From: TMP-24 sp031376305
Lineage (GTDB): Bacteria; Pseudomonadota; Alphaproteobacteria; Rhodobacterales; Rhodobacteraceae
Direction of reading: 5' to 3'
DNA length: 10,570 bases
Assembly: GCA_031376305.1 (NCBI GenBank)
Contig: JANMDM010000031.1
Location: 1 to 10,570 of the forward strand
A program made the translations under genes and the position numbers. A model generated the notes under the pieces. That model was not told the origin of the DNA. It saw only the letters and a list, made by a program, of their open reading frames with translations, and searched no databases. This document shows, piece by piece, positions 1-7,045 of the stretch (positions are counted from its first letter, which is position 1; each line of letters begins with the position of its first letter).

Positions 1-691
1 TGTACAGGGCCTGCTGGAATGGCTGAGCATCCCCTACACCCATTCCGGGGTTCTGGCGTCGTCGCTGGCGATGGACAAGACCCGCGCCAAGGATGTGTTC
101 CGCACGGCGGGCCTGCCGGTGGTCGAAAGCCTGCTGGCACCTGCGGCTGAGGTGCGGGCGCGTCACGTGATGGCGACGCCCTATGTGATCAAGCCCAATA
201 ACGAAGGCTCCTCGGTCGGAATCTATATCGTGCACGACGGCGCCAATTCCCCGCCAAAGCTGTCCCCGGACATGCCGGAAACCGTGATGGTTGAAACCTA
301 TGTGCCGGGGCGGGAGCTGACCTGCTCGATCCTTGGGGATCGGGCGTTTATGGTCACCGAGATTGTCACCGAAGGCTGGTACGACTACCACGCGAAATAT
401 TCCACCGGCGGATCGCGCCATGTCGTCCCCGCCGACGTCCCCGCCGACATCACCGCCGCCTGCCGCGACTATTCCTTGCGCGCCCATCAGGCGTTGGGGT
501 GCCGGGGATTAAGCCGCGCCGACTTCCGCTGGGACGACAGGCGCGGGTTGGCCGGACTTTATATCCTTGAGACAAACACCCAACCCGGCATGACGCCCAC
601 CTCGCTCTCGCCCGAACAGGCTGCGGCTGAAGGCATGTCATTCGCGGATCTGTGCCGCTGGCTTGTGGAGGATGCCTCATGCAATCGCTAA
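1..691 (+). CDS. ddl: D-alanine--D-alanine ligase, 5'-truncated by window edge
   Basis: This cytoplasmic ATP-grasp enzyme joins two D-alanines to make the dipeptide that ends the peptidoglycan precursor. The frame is open from the left edge (first full codon at base 2), so an ATG at 71 is internal and not the start. About 229 residues are visible; the family is usually near 300, so roughly the first 70 are missing. Visible family motifs are IPYTHSG and MDKTRAKDVF, then the ATP-binding KPNNEGSSVG, then YDYHAKY, then RADFRW, and finally the metal-binding and catalytic LETNTQPGMTPTSL near the C-terminus. Its last 13 bases overlap the start of ftsQ, the usual dcw-cluster arrangement, which suggests translational coupling. 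The Ddl assignment is firm from the motifs. I cannot separate a DdlA from a DdlB type by sequence alone, although the position next to ftsQ fits DdlB. Confidence 0.95.
   Translation, partial: VQGLLEWLSIPYTHSGVLASSLAMDKTRAKDVFRTAGLPVVESLLAPAAEVRARHVMATPYVIKPNNEGSSVGIYIVHDGANSPPKLSPDMPETVMVETYVPGRELTCSILGDRAFMVTEIVTEGWYDYHAKYSTGGSRHVVPADVPADITAACRDYSLRAHQALGCRGLSRADFRWDDRRGLAGLYILETNTQPGMTPTSLSPEQAAAEGMSFADLCRWLVEDASCNR
667..671 (+). promoter_or_regulatory. Ribosome binding site that sets the ftsQ start
   Basis: GGAGG lies seven bases upstream of the ATG at 679, inside the end of ddl. It favours 679 over the in-frame upstream codon near 652 and over downstream candidates (ATG 805, GTG 925), none of which I would choose on ribosome-site grounds. 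Confidence 0.7.
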
Positions 692-1800
692 GAGCGCCAG
701 AGCGCCCGGTATCGCATTTTCGCAACGGTAAACTTCGCAGCGAGGAAGCGCCGCGGTTCGAGCTGAAACTTGGCGCGAAAGCGGCGGCGCAGGCGGTGGT
801 CGATATGGAGGCCGAGGCCGAAGATCGTGCCTTTGCACAGGCAGGTCCGCAGTTTGCTCTGCGTACGCCCTCGCGCCAAACTCCGGTCGCAGCGACGCAG
901 CTTCCGGCGCGGATTGAACCACGCGTGACACGACGGGCCGAACCGCGTGACCCGGCCCCGTCGCGCCTGTCTTATCGGATCGAGCGGCTGTGGCTGACCC
1001 CATTGTTTCGGATCATCATGCGTGTCGGTCTTCCGGTGATGTCGATAGCCCTTGTCGTCGTGGTCTATTTTGGGGACGCTGATCGACGCGCGGCCATAGG
1101 CGCGCGCTTTGCCGACCTGCGCACGCAAATCGAAAACCGCCCCGAGTTTATGGTCAAGTTGATGTCCATCGACGGGGCTTCGGGGCCGGTTGCCGACGCC
1201 ATCCGCAAGATGTTGCCGGTGCAACTGCCCGCGTCATCCTTTGCCATCGACCTTGAAGCCATGCGCGCCACGATTGAGCAGGTTGATGCGGTGGCAGGGG
1301 TCAGCCTGAAGGTGCGGGCCGGCGGGGTGCTTGCTGTTGCTGTCGAGGAGCGTAAGCCCGCAGTTTTGTGGCGGACCGCAGCCTCGCTTGAAATGCTTGA
1401 TGCAACCGGCCACCGGGTGGCCACACTTCTGGACCGTTCCGCCCGACCGGATTTACCGGTGATCGCCGGCGAAGGCGCCGAGAGTGCGGTGCCCGAAGCC
1501 ATGGCGATCCTGACCGCCGCACAGCCGATCTTGCCGCGCGTGCGCGGCCTTATTCGGATGGGCGACCGGCGCTGGGACATTATCCTGGACAGAAATCAAC
1601 GCATTCTCTTGCCAGAGACGGATCCGGTTCTGGCGACGGAAAAGGCCATGGCAATTGATGCTGCGGAAGAACTTCTTGCGCGCGATCTGGCTGTCATTGA
1701 TCTGCGAAATGCTGAACGTCCGACCCTGCGCCTGACGGCTGGCGCGGTGCAGGCAATGCGCGAACTAACCGAAACCGAGACGAAGGTGGCAGGCGAATGA
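679..1800 (+). CDS. ftsQ: Cell division protein FtsQ
   Basis: FtsQ is a single-pass inner-membrane protein of the divisome that links the early cytoplasmic ring to the periplasmic FtsB/FtsL and septal wall-synthesis proteins. The chosen ATG at 679 has a good GGAGG and gives 373 residues. Residues 1-108 or so are cytoplasmic, charged and alanine/arginine-rich. A hydrophobic segment follows at about 109-131 (LFRIIMRVGLPVMSIALVVV). A POTRA-like region starts near residue 157 (FMVKLMSIDG) and runs to about W231 (VAVEERKPAVLWR), the typical FtsQ pattern, followed by the beta domain. It overlaps ddl by 13 bases and its stop overlaps the ftsA start (ATGA). The cytoplasmic tail is long: the in-frame GTG at 925 would give a more usual 291 residues beginning just before the DPAPSRLSYR stretch, but it lacks a ribosome site. 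The assignment rests on position plus topology, because FtsQ sequences are poorly conserved. Confidence 0.93.
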   Translation: MQSLRAPERPVSHFRNGKLRSEEAPRFELKLGAKAAAQAVVDMEAEAEDRAFAQAGPQFALRTPSRQTPVAATQLPARIEPRVTRRAEPRDPAPSRLSYRIERLWLTPLFRIIMRVGLPVMSIALVVVVYFGDADRRAAIGARFADLRTQIENRPEFMVKLMSIDGASGPVADAIRKMLPVQLPASSFAIDLEAMRATIEQVDAVAGVSLKVRAGGVLAVAVEERKPAVLWRTAASLEMLDATGHRVATLLDRSARPDLPVIAGEGAESAVPEAMAILTAAQPILPRVRGLIRMGDRRWDIILDRNQRILLPETDPVLATEKAMAIDAAEELLARDLAVIDLRNAERPTLRLTAGAVQAMRELTETETKVAGE

Positions 1801-3128
1801 CCGATCTTTACCAGATGCAAAGAGCTATGCGAAACATGCGCCGCGCCGCGATGCAAAGGGGTGTGGTTGCGATCCTTGATGTCGGCACATCAAAGATCGC
1901 CTGCCTGGTTCTCAGGTTTGAAGGGACCGAACAAATCCGCGAGGATGGGCTGGGCTCCTTGGCGGGCCAGTCGCAGTTTCGGGTGATCGGCGCCGCCACA
2001 ACACGGGCGCGCGGTGTGCGCTTTGGTGAAATCGACGCGATCCCGGAAACCGAACGCGCCATTCGCACCGCCGTGCAGGCTGCACAGAAAATGGCGAACG
2101 TGCGCGTTGATCACGTCATCGCCTGCTTTTCCGGCGCCCGCCCGCGCAGCTACGGCCTTGCCGGGGAAATTCAACTGGCGGCGGGGCAGGTCAGCGAACA
2201 GGATGTGGGTCGGGTGTTGGCAGCCTGCGATGTGCCGGATTTTGGCGAAAACCGCGAGGTTTTACACGCGCTGCCGGTCAATTTTGCCATTGATCATCGC
2301 ACCGGCCTTGGGGATCCGCGCGGCCACGTCGGCAATCGTCTGGCAGCCGACATGCATCTGGTGACGATCGACAGCACGGCCCTGCAGAACCTGCTTTACT
2401 GCATCAAGCGCTGCGATCTGGAACTGGCCGGGATCGCGTCATCGGCCTATGTCTCGGGCATATCCTCGCTGGTCGAGGATGAACAGGAACTGGGTGCTGC
2501 CTGTATCGACATGGGCGGCGGCGCCACCGGCATCTCGATCTTTATCAAGAAGCACATGATCTTTACCGATTGCGTTCGGTTGGGCGGCGATCACGTCACT
2601 GGCGACATTGCCAAAGGCCTGCATGTGCCGATGGCTGTCGCCGAGCGGATCAAGACCTATCATGGCGGCGTTATGGCGACCGGGATGGACGACCGCGAAA
2701 TGATTGAGATCGGCGCTGATTGCGGGGATTGGGAAAAGGATCGCCGCACCGTCAGCCGCACCGAGTTGATCGGTATCATGCGCCCGCGCGTCGAGGAAAT
2801 ACTGGAAGAGGCCCGCGCCATTCTTGATGCGGCTGGTTTCGATCAACTTCCCAGTCAGCAAATCGTCCTGACCGGCGGTGCGAGTCAGATTGCCGGACTG
2901 GATGGCCTGGCATCCAAGATCCTTGGACAGAACGTCCGACTCGGCCGCCCGCTTCGGGTGCAAGGCCTGCCACAAGCCGCCACCGGCGCCGCGTTTTCTT
3001 CAACCGTAGGGCTTTGTCTTTTCGCCGCGCACCCGCAAGACGAGTGGTGGGATTTCGAAATCCCGTCGGAACGTTACCCCGCCCGGTCTTTGCGCCGCGC
3101 GGTAAAATGGTTCAAGGACAACTGGTAA
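1797..3128 (+). CDS. ftsA: Cell division protein FtsA
   Basis: FtsA is an actin-fold ATPase that tethers FtsZ filaments to the inner membrane and recruits later division proteins. The protein has 443 residues. The phosphate-1 loop is AILDVGTSKIACLV with D28 and G30-T31. The FtsA-specific 1C subdomain should lie between about 100 and 190. Phosphate-2 is IDMGGGATGISIF from D238, with HVTGDIAKGL after it. The adenosine motif is IVLTGGASQIAGL with the glycine pair at 360-361. The C-terminus (about 430-443, RSLRRAVKWFKDNW) is a basic, aromatic amphipathic helix that matches the family's membrane-targeting sequence. The start codon overlaps the ftsQ stop as ATGA, with AAGG and AGG just upstream, so the two are likely translationally coupled. 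An in-frame ATG at 1815 is possible, but the coupled start is more likely. The gene appears complete, and a terminator-like hairpin follows it. Confidence 0.97.
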   Translation: MTDLYQMQRAMRNMRRAAMQRGVVAILDVGTSKIACLVLRFEGTEQIREDGLGSLAGQSQFRVIGAATTRARGVRFGEIDAIPETERAIRTAVQAAQKMANVRVDHVIACFSGARPRSYGLAGEIQLAAGQVSEQDVGRVLAACDVPDFGENREVLHALPVNFAIDHRTGLGDPRGHVGNRLAADMHLVTIDSTALQNLLYCIKRCDLELAGIASSAYVSGISSLVEDEQELGAACIDMGGGATGISIFIKKHMIFTDCVRLGGDHVTGDIAKGLHVPMAVAERIKTYHGGVMATGMDDREMIEIGADCGDWEKDRRTVSRTELIGIMRPRVEEILEEARAILDAAGFDQLPSQQIVLTGGASQIAGLDGLASKILGQNVRLGRPLRVQGLPQAATGAAFSSTVGLCLFAAHPQDEWWDFEIPSERYPARSLRRAVKWFKDNW

Positions 3129-3176
3129 CCACAAAATCCTGATAATTAGGCGAAATGCCGCTTAGAGCACTAATAC

Positions 3177-3211
3177 CACCCCCTAGATTTTGTGTCTGGG
3201 AGGTGTTTTTT
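3177..3211 (+). terminator. Terminator-like hairpin between ftsA and ftsZ
   Basis: Bases 3177-3187 (CACCCCCTAGA) can pair with 3195-3205 (TCTGGGAGGTG) around a seven-base loop. Of the 11 positions, one is a C-A mismatch and one a G-U pair. Six T residues (3206-3211) follow immediately. This is the layout of an intrinsic terminator or attenuator for transcripts leaving ftsA. The mismatch makes full termination less certain than at the hairpin after ftsZ. Confidence 0.6.
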
Positions 3212-3213
3212 GC

Positions 3214-3242
3214 GTGACCTTACGCGATTCTGCGTCTAAAAT
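3214..3242 (+). promoter_or_regulatory. Candidate ftsZ promoter with CcrM-type GANTC site in the spacer
   Basis: A -35-like GTGACC (3214-3219, four of six to TTGACA) lies 17 bases before a -10-like TAAAAT (3237-3242, five of six to TATAAT). Transcription would start near 3249, about 50 bases ahead of the ftsZ ATG. A GATTC (3226-3230) sits inside the spacer; GANTC is the CcrM methylation site in alphaproteobacteria. The promoter lies directly downstream of the hairpin at 3177-3211, as expected for independent ftsZ expression. I saw no paired TTAA half-sites of the CtrA type. Confidence 0.5.
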
Positions 3243-3298
3243 CATGTCAATGCGGGGGAATAGGCCGTAATGGCCCAAGGATAGACAGGCGGTTACCT

Positions 3299-4924
3299 AT
3301 GGCATTGAACTTGATGATGAGCGATCACGAAGAGCTGAAGCCCCGGATCACCGTTTTTGGCGTCGGGGGTGCGGGGTGTAACGCCGTCAACAACATGATT
3401 TCGAAACAGCTTGAAGGTGTCGAATTTGTTGTTGCCAATACCGATGCGCAGGCCTTGGCGCAAAGCAACGCCCCCGCAAAGATCCAGATGGGCGTTCGCA
3501 TCACCGAAGGTTTGGGTGCAGGTGCCCGTCCGAGCGTGGGAGCCGCCGCAGCCGAAGAGACGATTGAGGAGATCGTCGATCATCTGGCGGGCGCGCATAT
3601 GTGCTTCATTACCGCCGGAATGGGCGGCGGAACCGGCACTGGTGCCGCGCCAATCATCGCGCAGGCGGCGCGCGAACTTGGAGTTCTGACCGTGGGGGTT
3701 GTCACCAAGCCCTTTCAGTTCGAAGGCGCCAAACGCATGCGTCAGGCCAATGAAGGCATCGAGGCTTTGCAAAAGGTCGTTGATACGCTGATCATCATTC
3801 CCAACCAGAACCTGTTCCGTCTGGCCAATGAAAAAACCACATTCACCGAAGCCTTCGCGCTTGCCGACGATGTTCTGTATCAGGGCGTCAAAGGCGTGAC
3901 CGACCTGATGGTGCGCCCCGGCCTGATCAACCTCGACTTCGCCGATGTGCGCGCCGTCATGGACGAGATGGGCAAGGCGATGATGGGCACCGGCGAAGCC
4001 TCGGGCGAAGACCGCGCGGTTCAGGCAGCAGAGAAGGCCATTGCCAACCCGCTCTTGGATGAAATCAGCCTGCGCGGCGCGAAAGGGGTGTTGATCAACA
4101 TCACCGGCGGCGCGGATCTGACCCTGTTCGAACTTGACGAAGCCGCGAACCGCATCCGCGAGGAAGTGGATCCAGACGCCAACATCATCGTCGGTTCAAC
4201 GCTGGATGATACGTTGAACGGCGTGATGCGGGTTTCTGTGGTCGCAACCGGTATTGATGCAGTTGAAGCTCAGGTGGAAACCCCGGTGGCGCGCCGTCGT
4301 CTGGCCGAGCCGTTGTCGCAACAACCGGCCCCGGTTCCGGCGACGCCGGTCAAAGTTGCTGAACCAGTTCAGCAACCAGCGCACCTGGAGGAGCTGCGTC
4401 AGGCTTCAGTTGTGGCATCTGACCGTGAGGAGCCGTCCCTCTTTGACAACAGTCGGCACCAAAGGGGAGCCGAAGTTGAAGATGATATGCCCCCCCCGGC
4501 CTATCGTCCGCAGTCGGCGCCTTTGCATGATCACCGCGATTTCCACATCGAGGATGAGGCGACGGAATTTGTCGCCCCAAGGCCGCGTTCTGCCGGAACG
4601 CCGTCACCCGAAGCCCTTGCCCGTCTTGAAGCAGCCGTCAGCCGCGCGCCGATGGCAGGGCAGGGTGCCCGTCGGCCAATCCCCGCACCGCAGGCTCTGG
4701 TGCCGCAAGCCGCTGCAACCACGGATCGGGCACGTTTTGGCATCAACTCGCTGATCAATCGGATGACCGGCAGCCACGCCGCTGCGGCCCCTTCGGCGGA
4801 GCGCACAATGCCGGCGGTACGTCAGCAACCGCGGGCAGCGGTCGAGTATGACGAGGAAGCCGCAGTCGACCCGGATCGGGATCGCATCGAAATACCGGCA
4901 TTTCTGCGCCGCCAGGCAAACTGA
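3299..4924 (+). CDS. ftsZ: Cell division protein FtsZ
   Basis: FtsZ is the tubulin-like GTPase that polymerises into the cytoplasmic Z ring. The protein has 541 residues, against about 380 in E. coli, and long versions are usual in alphaproteobacteria. The N-terminal nucleotide-binding domain begins with ITVFGVGGAGCNAVNNM. The tubulin signature GGGTGTG is at residues 109-115. Conserved NQNLFRLANEKTTFTEAF and the T7-region NLDFADVRAVM follow, and the core ends near residue 320 (VMRVSVVATGID). A low-complexity linker rich in Pro, Ala, Gln and Arg runs from about 321 to 528. The last residues, IEIPAFLRRQAN, are the conserved C-terminal peptide that binds FtsA and other partners. The start at 3299 follows a modest AGGCGG. 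The gene lies between its own probable promoter and a strong terminator, so it can be transcribed alone. The linker codes through a run of eight C residues (4490-4497). Confidence 0.98.
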   Translation: MALNLMMSDHEELKPRITVFGVGGAGCNAVNNMISKQLEGVEFVVANTDAQALAQSNAPAKIQMGVRITEGLGAGARPSVGAAAAEETIEEIVDHLAGAHMCFITAGMGGGTGTGAAPIIAQAARELGVLTVGVVTKPFQFEGAKRMRQANEGIEALQKVVDTLIIIPNQNLFRLANEKTTFTEAFALADDVLYQGVKGVTDLMVRPGLINLDFADVRAVMDEMGKAMMGTGEASGEDRAVQAAEKAIANPLLDEISLRGAKGVLINITGGADLTLFELDEAANRIREEVDPDANIIVGSTLDDTLNGVMRVSVVATGIDAVEAQVETPVARRRLAEPLSQQPAPVPATPVKVAEPVQQPAHLEELRQASVVASDREEPSLFDNSRHQRGAEVEDDMPPPAYRPQSAPLHDHRDFHIEDEATEFVAPRPRSAGTPSPEALARLEAAVSRAPMAGQGARRPIPAPQALVPQAAATTDRARFGINSLINRMTGSHAAAAPSAERTMPAVRQQPRAAVEYDEEAAVDPDRDRIEIPAFLRRQAN

Positions 4925-4950
4925 GACAGGCCTGAAACTCTGACCGAAAG

Positions 4951-4972
4951 AGCTGGGGTGACCCGGCTTTTT
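4951..4972 (+). terminator. Intrinsic terminator after ftsZ
   Basis: AGCTGGG (4951-4957) pairs fully with CCCGGCT (4962-4968), with one G-U pair, around the tetraloop GTGA. A T-rich tail (4968-4972) follows. It lies 27 bases past the ftsZ stop and should end the division operon, leaving lpxC to its own promoter. Confidence 0.8.
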
Positions 4973-5130
4973 CTATTTACATCAATGAATTACCAATAAC
5001 TTTCCATTCCGTGCAGGTCCTGCGTTGCTTTGTTTCAATCCGTTACAAAGAGTGAATTGAGCTTAGGTAAGAACGCAATTACTTCAGTCCCAGCAAAGCG
5101 ATGCGCGACTCTTGATGGCGTGTCGTACAG
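4973..5130 (+). other. lpxC leader region, no clear promoter; one GANTC site
   Basis: This AT-richer stretch must hold the lpxC promoter if the upstream terminator works. I found no convincing -35/-10 pair: TTTACA at 4976, TTGCTT at 5025 and TTGAGC at 5057 lack a good -10 at 16-18 bases. A GACTC (5107-5111), a potential CcrM methylation site, lies 20 bases before the start codon. AATTG (5055-5059) and CAATT (5076-5080) enclose a nested CTT/AAG and could form a weak hairpin. Confidence 0.35.
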
Positions 5131-6063
5131 ATGGGGCAATACGTGCAAACCACGATCAGATCCGCGGCGACGTTTCATGGCGTCGGGCTTCACACCGGCG
5201 CACGGGTGCGTATGACGGTTCATCCGGCCTCGGTGAACCACGGTATCTGGTTCCGCCGGACCGATGTGATCGGGCGCGATGCGTTGATTCCGGCAATCTG
5301 GAACGCGGTGACACCATCGCGGCTTTGCACCGTTGTGGAAAACGCCGCTGGCGTCAGTGTCTCGACCATTGAACATATCATGGCGGCGCTGGCGGGGTGC
5401 GGTGTGCATAATGCTTTGATCGAAATCAACGGGCCGGAAGTTCCCATTCTCGATGGATCGGCCCAGCCTTTTGTGACGGCGATCATCGGGCGCGGTTTGC
5501 GTGATCTTGATGCGCCGGTGCAGTGCTTTGAAATTCTGGAAATGATCGAGGTTCGCGAAGGCGATGCGGTGGCACGCCTGGAGCCTGCCACGTCGCTTGA
5601 AATCGACTTTTCGATTGATTTCGCCGATCGCGCGATTGGTCGGCAGCGGATGCATCTGTCGATGGCCAATGGTGCCTTCGTGCGTGAACTTTCGGATTGC
5701 CGCACCTTCTGCCGCCAGTCCGACGTGAATGCGATGCGTGCGAATGGCTTGGCCTTGGGCGGCACATATGACAATGCGGTGGTCGTTGAAGGCGATAAAA
5801 TCCTGACCCCCGGTGGCTTTCGCCGCGAGGATGAGGCGGTGCGCCACAAGATGCTTGATGCTTTGGGTGATCTGGCTTTGGCGGGTGCGCCGATTCTTGG
5901 CCGCTACACCGGTAACCGTGCCGGACACGCGATGACCAACCGGCTTTTGCGGGCGCTTTTCGCCCGGCCCGAGGCCTACCGTATCACCGAATGTGATGCT
6001 GCACGCCGCCGCAACCTGCCGGGCGCCGGTGTGCGCCAGACGGATATTCCCGCCGTCGCCTGA
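5131..6063 (+). CDS. lpxC: UDP-3-O-acyl-N-acetylglucosamine deacetylase LpxC
   Basis: LpxC is the cytoplasmic zinc amidase that removes acetate from UDP-3-O-acyl-GlcNAc, the first committed step of lipid A (lipopolysaccharide) synthesis. The protein has 310 residues, the normal length. The N-terminus (TTIRSAATFHGVGLHTGARV) matches the family start. The zinc-site residues are visible: H82 in STIEHIMAALAG, and H239 and D243 in VRHKMLDALGDLALAG. The catalytic H266 is in RAGHAMTNRLL. The loop reads CRTFCRQSDVNAMRANGLALGG where E. coli has RTFGFMRDIEYL; I regard this as an alphaproteobacterial variant, not damage. An in-frame stop at 5113 leaves 5131 as the only reasonable start, though no strong ribosome site precedes it. 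A terminator separates it from ftsZ, and no good terminator follows, so read-through into bamD is possible. Confidence 0.97.
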   Translation: MGQYVQTTIRSAATFHGVGLHTGARVRMTVHPASVNHGIWFRRTDVIGRDALIPAIWNAVTPSRLCTVVENAAGVSVSTIEHIMAALAGCGVHNALIEINGPEVPILDGSAQPFVTAIIGRGLRDLDAPVQCFEILEMIEVREGDAVARLEPATSLEIDFSIDFADRAIGRQRMHLSMANGAFVRELSDCRTFCRQSDVNAMRANGLALGGTYDNAVVVEGDKILTPGGFRREDEAVRHKMLDALGDLALAGAPILGRYTGNRAGHAMTNRLLRALFARPEAYRITECDAARRRNLPGAGVRQTDIPAVA

Positions 6064-6090
6064 ACCCCGTTAAAAGACACGAAAGGCGTT

Positions 6091-6119
6091 TTGCGCAGCG
6101 GTTTTTTCTGTGCTAGGAC
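6091..6119 (+). promoter_or_regulatory. Weak candidate promoter for bamD-recN
   Basis: TTGCGC (6091-6096) lies 17 bases before TAGGAC (6114-6119). The -10 match to TATAAT is only three of six. It is the best pair I see in the 125-bp gap between lpxC and bamD. No alphaproteobacterial LexA box (GTTC, seven bases, GTTC) is visible in this gap. Confidence 0.3.
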
Positions 6120-6121
6120 AG

Positions 6122-6153
6122 GGCGAAGCAAAGGCGCGCCACGTTTTGTCGCC
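6122..6153 (+). repeat. Hairpin in the bamD leader
   Basis: GGCGA (6122-6126) pairs with TCGCC (6149-6153). After a two-base bulge, CAAA (6129-6132) pairs with TTTG (6145-6148). The 12-base loop begins with the 8-bp palindrome GGCGCGCC. It would fall in the 5' untranslated leader if the promoter just upstream is used. No function is assigned. Confidence 0.4.
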
Positions 6154-6188
6154 GCCGTAAATGAAAAGCATGACGGGGTAGGCGGGTA

Positions 6189-7028
6189 ATGATGCGGGGC
6201 AGAAATGCGGCAAATCTTGTCGGAAGCCTTGCCTTGGCGGGGCTTCTTGCCGCCTGTGGCGGTGGCCAAAAAGATGTCCCTCTTGACACATTGACCGCAG
6301 AGGAAATCTTTAAGCGCGGTGAATTCCAGCTGGAAACCAGCAAAAAAGGCAAGGATGCCATCACATACTTTAGTGAGGTAGAGCGCCTTTACCCTTATTC
6401 CGAATGGGCCAAACGCGCGTTGATCATGCAAGCCTTCGCCTATCACAAGGACCGCGACTACGATAACAGCCGTGCCACCGCGCAGCGCTACATCGACACA
6501 TATCCTGCCGATGAAGATGCGGCCTATGCCAAGTATTTGCTGGCGCTGTCTTACTACGATCAAATTGACGATGTTGGTCGGGATCAGGGCCTGACTTTCC
6601 AGGCACTCCAGGCTCTGCGCGCCGTCATCGAAGGCTACCCTGACAGTGAATACGCCAAGTCGTCGATCCTGAAGTTTGACCTGGCCTTCGACCATCTCGC
6701 TGCCAAAGAGATGGAGATCGGCCGCTACTACCTCAAGCGCAAGCATTACGCGGCCGCGATCAACCGTTTCCGGGTGGTGGTGGAACAGTTCCAGACCTCG
6801 ACGCACACACCCGAAGCGCTGTACCGCCTGATCGAGTGTTATCTTTCGCTGGGTGTGACGGATGAAGCGCAGACGGCAGGGGCGATTTTGGGCCATAATT
6901 TCCAATCGACCGATTGGTATCAGGATGCCTTCAACCTGCTGACCAAGAATGGTCTTAAACCTGAAACCAGGGGTGACAACTGGCTTTCCGCGATCTATCG
7001 CCAGGTCATCAAGGGCGAGTGGCTCTGA
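6189..7028 (+). CDS. bamD: Outer-membrane assembly lipoprotein BamD
   Basis: BamD (also called ComL or YfiO) is the essential lipoprotein partner of BamA in the complex that folds beta-barrel proteins into the outer membrane. The protein has 279 residues. The N-terminus is a lipoprotein signal: basic MMRGR, a hydrophobic stretch, then LAAC with the lipidated cysteine at residue 23, followed by GGG, which suits sorting to the outer membrane. The mature part is helical with TPR-like repeats and the family patterns FKRGEFQLE, AITYFSEVERLYPYSEWAKRAL, ALSYYDQIDDVGRDQ, VIEGYPDSEYA, IGRYYLKRKHYAAAINRF and PEALYRLIECYLSLG. Two ATG codons in tandem (6189, 6192) could serve as start; a GGCGGG lies four to five bases before the first. 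recN follows after 17 bases, so the two are probably co-transcribed. Confidence 0.95.
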   Translation: MMRGRNAANLVGSLALAGLLAACGGGQKDVPLDTLTAEEIFKRGEFQLETSKKGKDAITYFSEVERLYPYSEWAKRALIMQAFAYHKDRDYDNSRATAQRYIDTYPADEDAAYAKYLLALSYYDQIDDVGRDQGLTFQALQALRAVIEGYPDSEYAKSSILKFDLAFDHLAAKEMEIGRYYLKRKHYAAAINRFRVVVEQFQTSTHTPEALYRLIECYLSLGVTDEAQTAGAILGHNFQSTDWYQDAFNLLTKNGLKPETRGDNWLSAIYRQVIKGEWL

Positions 7029-7045
7029 TCGGGGCGCAGGGCTAA

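Noticed and set aside
71..73. ATG as the start of ddl
   Set aside because: Upstream codons in the same frame read as conserved Ddl sequence (IPYTHSG before MDKT), so the gene is cut by the left edge.
5013..5023. Short palindrome GCAGGTCCTGC upstream of lpxC as an operator
   Set aside because: An 11-base palindrome with a single central base is expected by chance at this scale, and no matching second copy was seen.
5035..5928. 297-residue minus-strand open frame over lpxC
   Set aside because: It is a shadow of lpxC, whose zinc-site motifs settle the coding strand.
6161..6181. Tiny upstream open frame (six codons) before bamD
   Set aside because: It has no ribosome site, and short ATG-to-stop frames in leaders are common by chance.
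5976..6905. 309-residue minus-strand open frame over lpxC and bamD
   Set aside because: It is antisense to two firmly identified genes and shows no domain of its own; long shadow frames are common in high-G+C DNA.
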